Position numbers and translations under genes: made by a program. A model generated the notes under the pieces. The model was not told the DNA's origin, did no database searches, and saw nothing but the letters and a program-made list of their open reading frames with translations. From the IMG/VR virus record IMGVR_UViG_3300006176_000004, positions 1 to 64,000 of that record: DNA of 64,000 nucleotides; one strand, written 5' to 3'. This document shows positions 15,992 to 23,820 of the stretch, in pieces; the first letter of the stretch is position 1; the number at the start of each line of letters is the position of its first letter. Source of the stretch: a virus.

Positions 15992-16251
15992 CGATCAGTT
16001 GGCTCAGGCGTTTGTTTGGACATAGAGAACCTTCCCATGCGGATTCCGTCTTTGGTACCGCAATGCGAGAGAGTGGCGAACTCATCAATAACATGCGAGA
16101 GGCCTCTAATTCGACTGATGTTTTTCGTGCCATGATGGCGGATATCTGGGCACAGCATCGCAACGTTCCTTTTATGACAACCGTCTACGAATCGGTGCAG
16201 GAAATTAAATCAGGAACGGACCAGCAAGATGGCCATAACCAGGGTTCTTGA
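15988..16251 (+). CDS. Hypothetical protein
   Basis: 87 residues; ATG overlaps the previous stop. Starts MTISWLRRLFGHREPS, then a helical region (NNMREASNSTDVFRAMMADI). Could associate with membrane through the amphipathic start. Function unknown. Confidence 0.55.
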   Translation: MTISWLRRLFGHREPSHADSVFGTAMRESGELINNMREASNSTDVFRAMMADIWAQHRNVPFMTTVYESVQEIKSGTDQQDGHNQGS

Positions 16252-16630
16252 AATCCTCAACGGGGCGGCACTACTGCCGGTCATGATCTGCCTTTTCTTG
16301 CTGGGGTTTTATATTTCTCGGGAAGCGGTCCGTCGCGGACTTCACGCGCTTGATTGGTGGCATTTGCCGCCCAGCATGAGCCTGGCGCTCGCAATGTTCA
16401 TTTTCGTATTATTTGTGGGAATGAGGTATCTGGCAACGGTGGTTTTCTATTCGAACGGACAGCGTGTTGCGCCCTTGGCGGTGCTGTTCGGATTTGCAAT
16501 TGTCGGGATGATTATTGGTTTGCTGTGTACAATCAAGGCGATTACCGAGCCGGATTATGGCAAATTGCCATGGATGGCATCGACGATGGCGACGATATGC
16601 TTCGTGGCTATATTATTTTTTATGGGCTGA
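16229..16630 (+). CDS. Four-helix membrane protein
   Basis: 133 residues with about four transmembrane helices (around 12-32, 48-68, 80-102, 112-132). Overlaps the previous gene by 23 bp. May be part of the lysis apparatus; no family recognised. Confidence 0.6.
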   Translation: MAITRVLEILNGAALLPVMICLFLLGFYISREAVRRGLHALDWWHLPPSMSLALAMFIFVLFVGMRYLATVVFYSNGQRVAPLAVLFGFAIVGMIIGLLCTIKAITEPDYGKLPWMASTMATICFVAILFFMG

Positions 16631-16634
16631 CCAA

Positions 16635-16820
16635 ATGACCTTGGCCGAAAAATGTGCAGTAGCGGCCTTATATGGCGACGTAACCCGTGAAGCACGCGAT
16701 CGGCTGCTATCGTTCGCCGAGGTGCCCGAATCAGGCGTTCTGATCGGCGGTGCGCTTTCCGGTAAGTTCCAAGACGGAAGACTTGCGATTCGGGTGAAGC
16801 CGTCACTTTTGGACAACTGA
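16635..16820 (+). CDS. Small hypothetical protein
   Basis: 61 residues starting MTLAEKCAVAALYG, soluble, with a Gly-rich middle (GVLIGGALSGKFQDG). The ATG lies 4 bp after the previous stop. Function unknown. Confidence 0.5.
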   Translation: MTLAEKCAVAALYGDVTREARDRLLSFAEVPESGVLIGGALSGKFQDGRLAIRVKPSLLDN

Positions 16821-16838
16821 GAAGGTTCACGGTATTGT

Positions 16839-16866
16839 GCTGATCTCGCCGGGATGGGGGATCAGC
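16839..16866 (+). promoter_or_regulatory. Hairpin over a ribosome binding site
   Basis: GCTGATC (16839-16845) and GATCAGC (16860-16866) form a perfect 7-bp stem. The purine-rich binding site GGGGGAT of the next gene runs into the 3' arm just before the GTG at 16868, so folding could limit its translation. Confidence 0.4.
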
Positions 16867-16867
16867 G

Positions 16868-17461
16868 GTGGCAAATCAAAAATTAGATCAAGAAGCAATT
16901 GATCGCTCTGTAAGCAACGCGGCGGTTGTCATCAATGCCCGCATAGACGGCATGGCGCTTGCTGTTCAGGTTTTTCAAGCGGATTTGACCCGTGTTCCTA
17001 CAGCTATGGATAGAGCTGTTCTCAGCCTGAGAGAATTGCTGGAATCTCAGTTGGAGCAATTATCTGCAGTTACGCGTGAACGCTTTGCGGGTGTTGCGGC
17101 GCAGTTTTCTGAACGAGATACTCGTACTGATCAGCGCGCTGGAGATACCAAACTAGCAGTAGATGCAGCATTTGCTGCCGCGAAAGAAGCTACCGCGAAA
17201 ATTGAGGACGGTTTCCGGCGCCAGATCGATGCTATGACCGTCAATATCGATACTAAGACGGCAAACCTTGCTGGCGGTCTTGGCGATCTTAAGGAAAGAC
17301 TTACGGTTATTGAGGCTCGCACCCAAGGAATCAGCGCTGCCAACCAAGATAATCGCCATGCAACCGTTGATAATCGAGGACTGATGTTCGGAATCTTCGG
17401 TGCCATCATGGCAATGGCGGCTGTTATGATATCTGCAGCGGCATTTCTCCATGGTCACTGA
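16868..17461 (+). CDS. Coiled-coil protein with C-terminal membrane anchor
   Basis: 197 residues from GTG at 16868. Residues 30-165 are a long heptad-like helix (for example SLRELLESQLEQLSAV), followed by one transmembrane helix near the C-terminus (IFGAIMAMAAVMISAAAF). A tail-anchored coiled coil in the lysis block could be an accessory spanin or a structural spacer. Confidence 0.6.
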   Translation: MANQKLDQEAIDRSVSNAAVVINARIDGMALAVQVFQADLTRVPTAMDRAVLSLRELLESQLEQLSAVTRERFAGVAAQFSERDTRTDQRAGDTKLAVDAAFAAAKEATAKIEDGFRRQIDAMTVNIDTKTANLAGGLGDLKERLTVIEARTQGISAANQDNRHATVDNRGLMFGIFGAIMAMAAVMISAAAFLHGH

Positions 17462-17462
17462 G

Positions 17463-17669
17463 ATGTCGCGCCGTGTTTCGCAATCGATCGATGTCCATTG
17501 TGAGGCCGACCAGGACATGCCGAGCGGAGTGACAAACTGCTTTCTAACGGTGCATCCAGGATCATCGTTCAAGGAATATGTTCTTACTGCGCTGCGAAGG
17601 AGCACCGTTGATCTAGAGCACGGCGCATACTATCGGGTAACGTTCCAGAAGATCGATCCGCCGAAATAG
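17463..17669 (+). CDS. Small hypothetical protein
   Basis: 68 residues starting MSRRVSQSIDVHCE, 1 bp after the previous stop. Predicted mostly beta (TNCFLTVHPGSSFKEYV). No family recognised. Confidence 0.55.
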   Translation: MSRRVSQSIDVHCEADQDMPSGVTNCFLTVHPGSSFKEYVLTALRRSTVDLEHGAYYRVTFQKIDPPK

Positions 17670-17677
17670 GTGAAAAG

Positions 17678-18400
17678 TTGTTTATTAACAATAAATATAG
17701 GGTGTGGTACTTTCAGATTATCGAGAGATCAAAAACTCGAAATCTGGAACGGAGAGGAACCGAAGGTCATCATATCATTCCGAAATGCTTCGGTGGCTCC
17801 AACGATTCGGATAATATTGCTCGTTTGACATACCGCGAGCACTTTATCTGTCATCAACTTTTGACGCGAATGACCGAAGGTATCCAACGCCGAAAAATGT
17901 GGTACGCCCTTTGGACAATGGGTTGGTCCATGAGGGATCGTATCGTCTCTCCGCGTCAATATTCAATAGCTAAAAAGGCGCGATATGAAGGGCAAAAATT
18001 ATTACTGGCTGATCCAGATTATCTCGCTGGTCTTCGCGCTAGGTCGGCTGGAGTCAATAACCCGCGTTATGGAAAGTCTCTTTCTCCAGAACTGAGATCA
18101 AGGATATCAGCCGCATGTAAGATGACACACAATCTTCCAGACGTTTTGGAAAGATGTTCAATCTCTAAAAAACTTGCGTGGGCCAATCCAGAATTGCGAG
18201 CAAGGGCCTCATTAGCTGCAAAAAATCGTCCGCCTGTTTCGGCAGAAACGAGAGCCAAATTATCTGAATCTGGTAAGAGAAGGCCTCCTCAATCTATAGA
18301 AGATCGCGCTAAAAAATCAGAGGCAGCTAAACGCAGACCTCCGATCTCAGAGGAAACGCGGGCTAAGTTGCGACTTCCGAAATCATATAAATCACGATAG
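17678..18400 (+). CDS. HNH homing endonuclease with NUMOD3 repeats
   Basis: 240 residues from TTG at 17678. EGHHIIPKCFGGSNDSDNI is the HNH/His-Me core; NPRYGKSLSPELRSRIS and two later copies around RPPVSAETRAKLSE and RPPISEETRAKL are NUMOD3 DNA-binding motifs of T4-type free-standing homing endonucleases. Such genes cut related phage DNA and spread themselves. It is AT-richer than its neighbours and interrupts the lysis block, consistent with insertion. Confidence 0.85.
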   Translation: MFINNKYRVWYFQIIERSKTRNLERRGTEGHHIIPKCFGGSNDSDNIARLTYREHFICHQLLTRMTEGIQRRKMWYALWTMGWSMRDRIVSPRQYSIAKKARYEGQKLLLADPDYLAGLRARSAGVNNPRYGKSLSPELRSRISAACKMTHNLPDVLERCSISKKLAWANPELRARASLAAKNRPPVSAETRAKLSESGKRRPPQSIEDRAKKSEAAKRRPPISEETRAKLRLPKSYKSR

Positions 18401-18455
18401 CGCTGGAACCTTTGTCTCTCCACGGAATTGCCATATTCAACGGAGGACTACCCCT

Positions 18456-18701
18456 ATGAGCTGCTTCAGTTTATCCTTCTGGGAAAATGTGTGCGTGCTC
18501 ATCGTCATAATCATCGCTCTATGGTCGCTGATTCAATTACTACTTCCCTATTTGACCCAATTTCTGCCGGCGCTCGTCATCGCCATTATCCGAATCATCG
18601 TTTGGGCTGTGATAGCGATAATCTGTATCTACGTAATTTTCGGATTGCTCTCATGCTTGCTGAGCGCTGGAGGTGGGCTCGGTTTGCACGGCTTTCACTG
18701 A
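18456..18701 (+). CDS. Small membrane protein
   Basis: 81 residues, two or three transmembrane helices (VLIVIIIALWSLIQLL and IIRIIVWAVIAIICIYVIF), Gly-rich tail. No family recognised; probably continues the lysis-region membrane gene series split by the homing endonuclease. Confidence 0.6.
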   Translation: MSCFSLSFWENVCVLIVIIIALWSLIQLLLPYLTQFLPALVIAIIRIIVWAVIAIICIYVIFGLLSCLLSAGGGLGLHGFH

Positions 18702-18843
18702 CAGCCAGACGCAAAACTGCCCGATTGAGGATCAGAACGATTCCGGCGAGTGCCCAAAGCCAGACCGGAATCGGCCATCAAATATAGACCAATTGCCGCC
18801 AGTACCGCGCGGTCCACGAAGCATATGTAGGAATTGTTGAGCT

Positions 18844-18966
18844 ATGAAACCGATGAAGTTCATCGAGAACAAGCTACGCGATTACGGTATCTGGATCGTG
18901 GTTGGGGTCGTGGTCCTGATTGCCGTTGCGCTCGTTTGGTTCAATCCGGGTGTTCCAGTTGGCTGA
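18844..18966 (+). CDS. 40-residue membrane protein
   Basis: Starts MKPMKFIENKLRDYG, then one helix (IWIVVGVVVLIAVALVWF). A charged N-terminus with a single helix is common among phage micro-proteins. The 142 bp before it (18702-18843) contain no convincing gene on either strand. Confidence 0.5.
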   Translation: MKPMKFIENKLRDYGIWIVVGVVVLIAVALVWFNPGVPVG

Positions 18967-19192
18967 TTATTCCGCGCAAATCGCCGATCTCCTCGCAGCG
19001 GCCGAAATATGCCAGCGGCACACCATCACAACGGCCGTGAACGGAATATATCCGGAGTATCCGCGATGGCCTCAAGCTTGGGCTGCTTGCGAGATCGTAT
19101 GGCGGAACTACCTCGACGCTCAAACGATGGCTGGCGTTGACGATGAGGCTGAGCGGGAGACGGTTCTCAAAGAGGCACGTAAACTGCGATAA
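18950..19192 (+). CDS. Small hypothetical protein
   Basis: 80 residues if GTG at 18950 is used; TTG at 18959 is an alternative. Soluble, with a Trp-rich middle (YPEYPRWPQAWAACEIVW) and a helical acidic end. Overlaps the previous small gene by 17 bp. Last gene of the rightward block before the strand switch. Confidence 0.5.
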   Translation: MFQLADYSAQIADLLAAAEICQRHTITTAVNGIYPEYPRWPQAWAACEIVWRNYLDAQTMAGVDDEAERETVLKEARKLR

Positions 19193-19227
19193 TGTGCGAT
19201 GTTGCTTGTATGTGATGCAAAGGAAAG

Positions 19228-19350
19228 TCAGCACTTAGAAAAGTAACCAGAAGCACCACACCATATTGTTTTCTCTTGCGGATCGGGATTAGACCAGATC
19301 CACCAAAACAATGTGCCGAGTACGATGAAGAAGACAGCAACCCGTATCAT
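19228..19350 (-). CDS. 40-residue exported or membrane protein ending WCGASGYFSKC
   Basis: One hydrophobic helix (VAVFFIVLGTLFWWIW) then NPDPQEKT and the ending WCGASGYFSKC. The same ending occurs in the plus-strand gene at 37639-37779 after a similar SPPNPKDKA spacer. Conservation of two Cys in a tiny protein across two distant loci makes this a real gene. Confidence 0.6.
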   Translation of the reverse strand: MIRVAVFFIVLGTLFWWIWSNPDPQEKTIWCGASGYFSKC

Positions 19351-19377
19351 GTTTTCGTTTCCTGCTGATGACCGCAA

Positions 19378-19869
19378 CTAGCGGCCGGCGTGTGATGGCC
19401 AGCGCTCTTTGCCGTGAAGATGATACTGGACGCAACTGAGCGAAACTCCAAACCTCTTTGCGATCGAGGTCTTGGGCATCGTTCCCTTGAGAGATTTTAT
19501 CTCCGCTATCTGATCTGGCAGAAGTTCCCGCTTCCCGGCTCGACCTTGAGAGCGGCCATGAAGGGACTTGTCTTGGCAATTCCCTTGGTTGTTCTTCCAT
19601 TCGAGATGGCGCGGGTTGCAGCATCCGAGGTGTCCGTTGCCGCAATTGTGCGCGGCCTGGGGCCTTTCTGCTGGCGCTTGGCCATGGACCAATTCGCACA
19701 TGAAGCGGTGCGCCCAATATAGCTTACCGCGATATCCAAGAACTCCGCGGCCGACGCGCTTGTCAGTAGAAAATGGCCACTTCAGGCAATCATCGCCCGC
19801 ATAGTTGACGTGAGCGAAAACCCACTTCGCCGCTTTGCCATTACCTTTGTTGTGTACGCCGCTCGGCAT
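19378..19869 (-). CDS. HNH endonuclease with C-terminal helix-turn-helix
   Basis: 163 residues. AHRFMCELVHGQAP then AAHNCGNGHLGCCNPRHLEW is the HNH core used by phage homing endonucleases; LLPDQIAEIKSLKGTMPKTS and AKRFGVSLSCVQYHLHG form a DNA-binding helix-turn-helix. It is the terminal gene of the leftward early block, a typical place for a selfish insertion. Confidence 0.85.
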   Translation of the reverse strand: MPSGVHNKGNGKAAKWVFAHVNYAGDDCLKWPFSTDKRVGRGVLGYRGKLYWAHRFMCELVHGQAPAERPQAAHNCGNGHLGCCNPRHLEWKNNQGNCQDKSLHGRSQGRAGKRELLPDQIAEIKSLKGTMPKTSIAKRFGVSLSCVQYHLHGKERWPSHAGR

Positions 19870-19887
19870 AGTTTCCCAATCTACCTA

Positions 19888-20307
19888 TTAAGAAACTTTT
19901 GGTCCGATGTTGGCGAGCACGCCAAGCGCTTGCGTCGCCTGAAGCCGGTCTGCGGAATTGGCTGCGATGACCTCCAGCGTCTTTCGCATCAGTTCGTGCT
20001 CATTTATCAATCGATCGTTGTCCGTATCTTTCGGCTCATTCTCCCACGGGATAAGGGAGGCAAAGACCTCTGACGCGTGGTCTAATTCCCGGATTGCTTC
20101 GGCGCTCCGATCCTCAAATGCTACTTTCCGGGCGGCGATAACGAGTCGGCTCAGGCCAATTATTGGGCGTTTGTTCCACAACTCCACAGTATCAGCCGTA
20201 CCGGCGCAATCATCACATGCGGGTCCCGCGCGATCGGTCGATGCCCAACCTTCTGGGTCAATATTCTGGGAACCGCAAAATGGGCATGGTATAAGTTGCA
20301 TCTTCAT
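19888..20307 (-). CDS. Lar-like zinc-ribbon protein
   Basis: 139 residues. The first 45 residues, with PCPFCGSQ, CDDCAG and VELWNKRP, match the Lar restriction-alleviation family, in which a zinc ribbon precedes the A..WN.R ending. Lar proteins soften type I restriction of incoming DNA. The remaining 90 residues are an added helical domain. Function in alleviation is inferred from the family. Confidence 0.7.
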   Translation of the reverse strand: MKMQLIPCPFCGSQNIDPEGWASTDRAGPACDDCAGTADTVELWNKRPIIGLSRLVIAARKVAFEDRSAEAIRELDHASEVFASLIPWENEPKDTDNDRLINEHELMRKTLEVIAANSADRLQATQALGVLANIGPKVS

Positions 20308-20340
20308 TTCTCCTAACGACGCGCGGCTTCGAGCCTAATA

Positions 20341-20697
20341 CTACTTCCCTTTCAGAAAGACATTCAGCATGGCCACAACCGCAACGGTATCTTTTCCCAT
20401 CGCCGAATCAACATAGTCTCCATCCGTTTGCTTCATGTTATGGTGCTTTAATAGAAGATTGCGAATTTGTTTTACGCCGCCAGTTGTTATCAGATGCTTA
20501 TCCGGACCGACCGATATTTCCGGTGCTGGCTTTTGAACTTCGGTAGGCTTTTCGTCATGATCACCGAAGTAATTGTCCAGAATCTTGGCGACTGCGAGAA
20601 TGGCAAGTAAATCAACGAAGCCGAGCGAATGTTGATCAATAGCGGCAATAATTATGCCACATGCGGTAATCCATATCGCTTTGGATCGGACTTTCAT
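20341..20697 (-). CDS. Membrane-associated hypothetical protein
   Basis: 118 residues with one or two N-terminal hydrophobic helices (IWITACGIIIAAID, LLAILAVAKIL), then a Pro/Glu spacer and a helical domain. The start overlaps the previous stop (ATGA). No family recognised. Confidence 0.6.
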   Translation of the reverse strand: MKVRSKAIWITACGIIIAAIDQHSLGFVDLLAILAVAKILDNYFGDHDEKPTEVQKPAPEISVGPDKHLITTGGVKQIRNLLLKHHNMKQTDGDYVDSAMGKDTVAVVAMLNVFLKGK

Positions 20698-21200
20698 TTT
20701 ATCCTGTGAGCGGCTTGGGCATAGTCGATGGCTTCACCAAGATCAGGCTGTTCCGTAAATTGCTCCTGTGCCAGTTCTTGCGTTACCTGCCTGCGCTCGG
20801 TTGCAGCAACCGTCAATGCCGCAACTCCGGATTCCTTGGCCTCACGATTCGCTGATTGTATCACCTCGACGATCGTTGCGAGCCTGGTATTGATGCTCGC
20901 ACTATAGGCCGCCAGCATATCATTTCGGCGCTGCAGATAACTGATCTCTTTTTGATAATATTCTCGGTCATCCATAATGGTGTTTTCCAGAGCTTCGTTC
21001 TTATGGGCAAGTTCCCGCAACATAGTCTGTGCTTCCATGAGTTGGTCACACGTGTTGACGTAGTTCCCGCGCATTGTCTCATAGTCATTTAAAGCAACTT
21101 CGATCGGATTTGGCCCCTGAGGTGGCGGTTCTGGCGGAACTTGGCGTTGCAGGACGCGGAGCCATGATGGCGCGGTTTGGCGTAGGGCTTTCTCAGACAT
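20694..21200 (-). CDS. Coiled-coil hypothetical protein
   Basis: 168 residues. A Pro-rich start (VPPEPPPQGPNP) leads to a long helical coiled coil (residues 35-140). Downstream partner of the Rieske gene and coupled to the following membrane gene; all three could form one complex, which is speculation. Confidence 0.6.
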   Translation of the reverse strand: MSEKALRQTAPSWLRVLQRQVPPEPPPQGPNPIEVALNDYETMRGNYVNTCDQLMEAQTMLRELAHKNEALENTIMDDREYYQKEISYLQRRNDMLAAYSASINTRLATIVEVIQSANREAKESGVAALTVAATERRQVTQELAQEQFTEQPDLGEAIDYAQAAHRIK

Positions 21201-21208
21201 GTGGGTTC

Positions 21209-21775
21209 CTAACTATATCGTTTTGCGTAATATTCTGCTCTTGAAATCATGGATGCTCCAAGAATCATGCCTGTATCGGCATTAACTTTGAGTCCATGAA
21301 GTGGGCAGGTGATTATGCCATTGATCGCTGGAGTTGATCCGAGCGGGAATTGTTGGTGGGGACAGACGAATCCGCGCTTTCCTTTCCAGCAAATGCGGCC
21401 CTTAAATCCATCATTCAGTTTTTGCATATTTCCGCCATCTGGACCGACGAATATGTGCTGCTTTCTGAGGCATTTGCGACGGCCGTAGAAGAGTTTTCCG
21501 AGCGGCTGCCAATCAACGTGGCGATTAACGGTTTCTGCGCCATGAAGTGGATTGCTATGAACGTCGTATAAAAGAGCTTTCCGAAGTCTCACAAACCGGT
21601 AATCCAAGTGGTAGTGCTTCAATTGAAAATTTAGAAACTCCTCGTCATCATGCTTGAGACCGATTACCGGCCAATCGCGAACGATATGGTTCCATTCGCC
21701 ATGAACAAGCGGAACCAAATAGTGCTGCCCGACGATCGGCGGTTCCTTGAGGCGGTCCACACGTTGCAATTTCAT
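21209..21775 (-). CDS. Rieske [2Fe-2S] domain protein
   Basis: 188 residues. Near the C-terminus, VCPHQQFPLGS is followed after 16 residues by TCPLHGL, giving C-x-H-x16-C-x2-H, the exact ligand pattern of Rieske iron-sulphur centres. The N-terminal 120 residues do not resemble known oxygenase or cytochrome partners and are rich in His and Tyr. A redox or iron-sulphur structural role in a phage protein is unusual. The assignment is by motif only. Confidence 0.75.
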   Translation of the reverse strand: MKLQRVDRLKEPPIVGQHYLVPLVHGEWNHIVRDWPVIGLKHDDEEFLNFQLKHYHLDYRFVRLRKALLYDVHSNPLHGAETVNRHVDWQPLGKLFYGRRKCLRKQHIFVGPDGGNMQKLNDGFKGRICWKGKRGFVCPHQQFPLGSTPAINGIITCPLHGLKVNADTGMILGASMISRAEYYAKRYS

Positions 21776-22257
21776 GTCCGGAACTTTCTGCCCTTGGGGA
21801 ACGATCGGCTCGGAATCCGTTTCTTTGGCTCCTGCGGCCGTTTTCTGTGCGGTTTGGCAGCTTTCTTGGGCTTGCGGGGCCGGGACTGCTTTGGTGCATC
21901 GGTGGCTTCGGCTGGCTTACTGGAGCGATACCGAGCATAGTTCCATGCCGCTATCACAAATGGGTCCATCCCGGCCCTATCCCAAAAATCACGTTCATTC
22001 ATGGCGTGCTGCTCGGCGTGGCATCCGATCACGGCCGGATATCGTCCAAGACGCGGCCCGCACAGAGGTGTGCACCACATATCGCTTGGCTTTTCTCGCA
22101 TCCCGGTCGGTAATTTCTTCAGTGAAGCGTTTGCCATCCGGATATGAGCGGCCTGAGACATGCCGATTGTTCCGCAAACGCAGCACGGCAGAGTTTTGGT
22201 AAAAGCCAAGAATCCAGGATCGAGGATTCTTGGCTGCCGTTGTCGGAGTTCGGTCAA
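21772..22257 (-). CDS. HNH-type nuclease related to Ref/DUF968
   Basis: 161 residues. LPCCVCG, AAHIRMAN, CTPLCGP and GCHAEQH reproduce the metal-binding spacing of the phage HNH/Ref-like nucleases found in recombination modules. The C-terminal third is very basic (RPRKPKKAAKPHRKRP) and probably binds DNA. It lies a few genes downstream of bet, fitting a role in recombination. Confidence 0.65.
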   Translation of the reverse strand: MTELRQRQPRILDPGFLAFTKTLPCCVCGTIGMSQAAHIRMANASLKKLPTGMREKPSDMWCTPLCGPRLGRYPAVIGCHAEQHAMNERDFWDRAGMDPFVIAAWNYARYRSSKPAEATDAPKQSRPRKPKKAAKPHRKRPQEPKKRIPSRSFPKGRKFRT

Positions 22258-22258
22258 T

Positions 22259-22960
22259 TTACTTACTTCCTAAAGTCTTGCCGACCCAATCGCTGATGCT
22301 GGACGGCAACCACCACAATGAGACGCTTGAAGGAACGACGCCATTCCATTTGTTGGCGACAGTACGGGTACCCTCTGCCGTAGCTAGAGCTTGCAGAGTT
22401 ACGGTATGCGGTGCCAAGGCCTGAGCGACCGCCAAATCTTGCGATGCGATATACCGACGATCAATGCCAGCCTGCACGGCGGGAGCAAATTCGAAAGTAT
22501 CAGCCCAACCGATGAAATCGAGTGTGATTCCAACCGATGTCATATAGGCTTCTACCTTCTTCTGGATATCGGTCATAATCGCCGATGCCTGCTTGTTGTT
22601 GTCATCCAGCGTCCGGGACGTCATTTCGTCACAGACGAGGGATTGAACCCGAGACCTAACTGGACCATCCATCACTTGGGCAAGCGACTTTCTGTAATAG
22701 ACCGAAGTAAATATTACGTTCGGATCGGCACGATCGCCAGTCGGCGGATTGACGCCAAATCTGAATAGAAATTTGGCGGCATTTTCTTCGAAAACTGACG
22801 CGCCGATCGCGATTCCGACCGTGATATCTAGGCCTTCCGATGACTGGCACGGAAACGAGGGATTCTTAACTTCTTCTCGCAATGTTTCCTCAGACTTTTG
22901 AGGAAAACTGCCTTCGCGGATGTCTCTGGCAATTTGATCCATTAGAGATTTCTCGCTCAT
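22259..22960 (-). CDS. SPFH/Band-7-like protein
   Basis: 233 residues from the ATG at 22960. SFPCQSSEGLDITVGIAIG and the later segment VRSRVQSLVCDEMTSRTL plus SVGITLDFIGWADTFEFA follow the SPFH (stomatin/prohibitin/flotillin) fold order. SPFH proteins scaffold membranes. No N-terminal membrane helix is present; a Trp-rich amphipathic C-terminus (SLWWLPSSISDWVG) might bind membrane. Confidence 0.6.
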   Translation of the reverse strand: MSEKSLMDQIARDIREGSFPQKSEETLREEVKNPSFPCQSSEGLDITVGIAIGASVFEENAAKFLFRFGVNPPTGDRADPNVIFTSVYYRKSLAQVMDGPVRSRVQSLVCDEMTSRTLDDNNKQASAIMTDIQKKVEAYMTSVGITLDFIGWADTFEFAPAVQAGIDRRYIASQDLAVAQALAPHTVTLQALATAEGTRTVANKWNGVVPSSVSLWWLPSSISDWVGKTLGSK

Positions 22961-22962
22961 GC

Positions 22963-23175
22963 CTATAACCTTTCGATCAGATGCTGCACACGCGGACCGC
23001 GCACGATCTTGCATTGGAAAGCTTCATCCGGCGCATTGAGTATCTTCTCAGCGCGTTCTTTTTCGAATGCGGCCCATTCACGGGTTTTCTGTATGATCTC
23101 GGCACGCGTGAGCCGTCCCCAGTCTTGGTATCCGCCTGCGCCTTTGAGGCTGCAGACCGTCATGATTTCGCTCAT
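22963..23175 (-). CDS. Small hypothetical protein
   Basis: 70 residues, soluble and helical (REWAAFEKERAEKILNAP), ending RVQHLIERL. ATG overlaps the previous stop. Function unknown. Confidence 0.6.
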   Translation of the reverse strand: MSEIMTVCSLKGAGGYQDWGRLTRAEIIQKTREWAAFEKERAEKILNAPDEAFQCKIVRGPRVQHLIERL

Positions 23176-23330
23176 GCCACTTTCCGATCACCACGAATTT
23201 CCTGTTTCATCTGCTTGAGCACGAGCCATACTAGCCTTTCCTCAAGCACGGTGCGGCGGCGAGCGCGCGGCTTGAGGGTTTTCGATTGGAGTTCGTCGCG
23301 CGTGACGGTGATTTGCGCGGAAAGGATCAT
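23172..23330 (-). CDS. Small basic protein
   Basis: 52 residues starting MILSAQITVTRDELQS, basic (KPRARRRTVLEERLVW), with both ends in ATGA overlaps. Might bind nucleic acid. Not recognised. Confidence 0.55.
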   Translation of the reverse strand: MILSAQITVTRDELQSKTLKPRARRRTVLEERLVWLVLKQMKQEIRGDRKVA

Positions 23331-23566
23331 TTCGGTGGTTCCAGCATCGGCATCCAGTGCGTGAAAGCATCATCAGGCCAAACCGTGCAGAGCGTCTTTT
23401 CTAGCCACGGACAATCCTCGCGGACATTCAGTTTATAGCTAACTGAAACGGGGCATTTCCAAACCCTGTGCCAAACTAAGATCGTTGTGCCATCCCTCGG
23501 TGCCGCTTCGATCGGTTGCCACTGAGGCAAGACGCCGACCTCAAACTGAACTGATTCGTCGGTCAT
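23327..23566 (-). CDS. DUF551-like small phage protein
   Basis: 79 residues. QWQPIEAAPRDGTTILVW near the start and FTHWMPMLEPP at the end match the pattern of DUF551-type phage proteins (WxPIExAPRDGT ... THWxPLPEPP). Function of the family is unknown. Confidence 0.7.
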   Translation of the reverse strand: MTDESVQFEVGVLPQWQPIEAAPRDGTTILVWHRVWKCPVSVSYKLNVREDCPWLEKTLCTVWPDDAFTHWMPMLEPPK

Positions 23567-23655
23567 TTAGATTCCTCAGAATTGGTTGGCCCGCGCCTTC
23601 GAAGGCGGCTCCGTTAGCGCGGGCGTGCCGGGCCTATTTGGAACATCACCGGCGT

Positions 23656-23820
23656 TTACCGGCTCAATGGCCCGGAATCGGGGCTTTCGTCTTGAAAGTT
23701 TTTCTTCTTTCCGTTATAGCAGTCGAGGTCGTCATTCCCGGCAAGGAACGACGACCTCTGATTGTCGGGGCGGAATGTCGCCCTCTCGCTGGAGAAATCC
23801 CTATTATTTTGGGATGACAT
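23656..23820 (-). CDS. Possible 54-residue gene in a structured intergenic stretch
   Basis: The ATG shares a base with the upstream TAA (TAATG), and the frame gives MSSQNNRDFSSERATF... ending SGPLSR. Two other frames here also stay open for long stretches, so the coding call is weak. The stretch contains the 9-bp stem at 23725-23758. The 85 bp from 23567 to 23655 hold GC-rich dyads but no gene I can support. Confidence 0.3.
   Translation of the reverse strand: MSSQNNRDFSSERATFRPDNQRSSFLAGNDDLDCYNGKKKNFQDESPDSGPLSR
23725..23758. repeat. Inverted repeat, 9-bp stem
   Basis: GAGGTCGTC (23725-23733) is the exact reverse complement of GACGACCTC (23750-23758) with a 16-base loop. No T-run follows on the transcribed (minus) strand, so it is not a classic terminator; it may be a regulatory or processed RNA hairpin between two leftward gene groups. 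Confidence 0.45.

Noticed and set aside
18702-18843. A small antisense membrane protein between 18456 and 18844.
   Set aside because: A hydrophobic stretch is readable on the minus strand but it lacks any usable start codon and continues antisense through a better gene.
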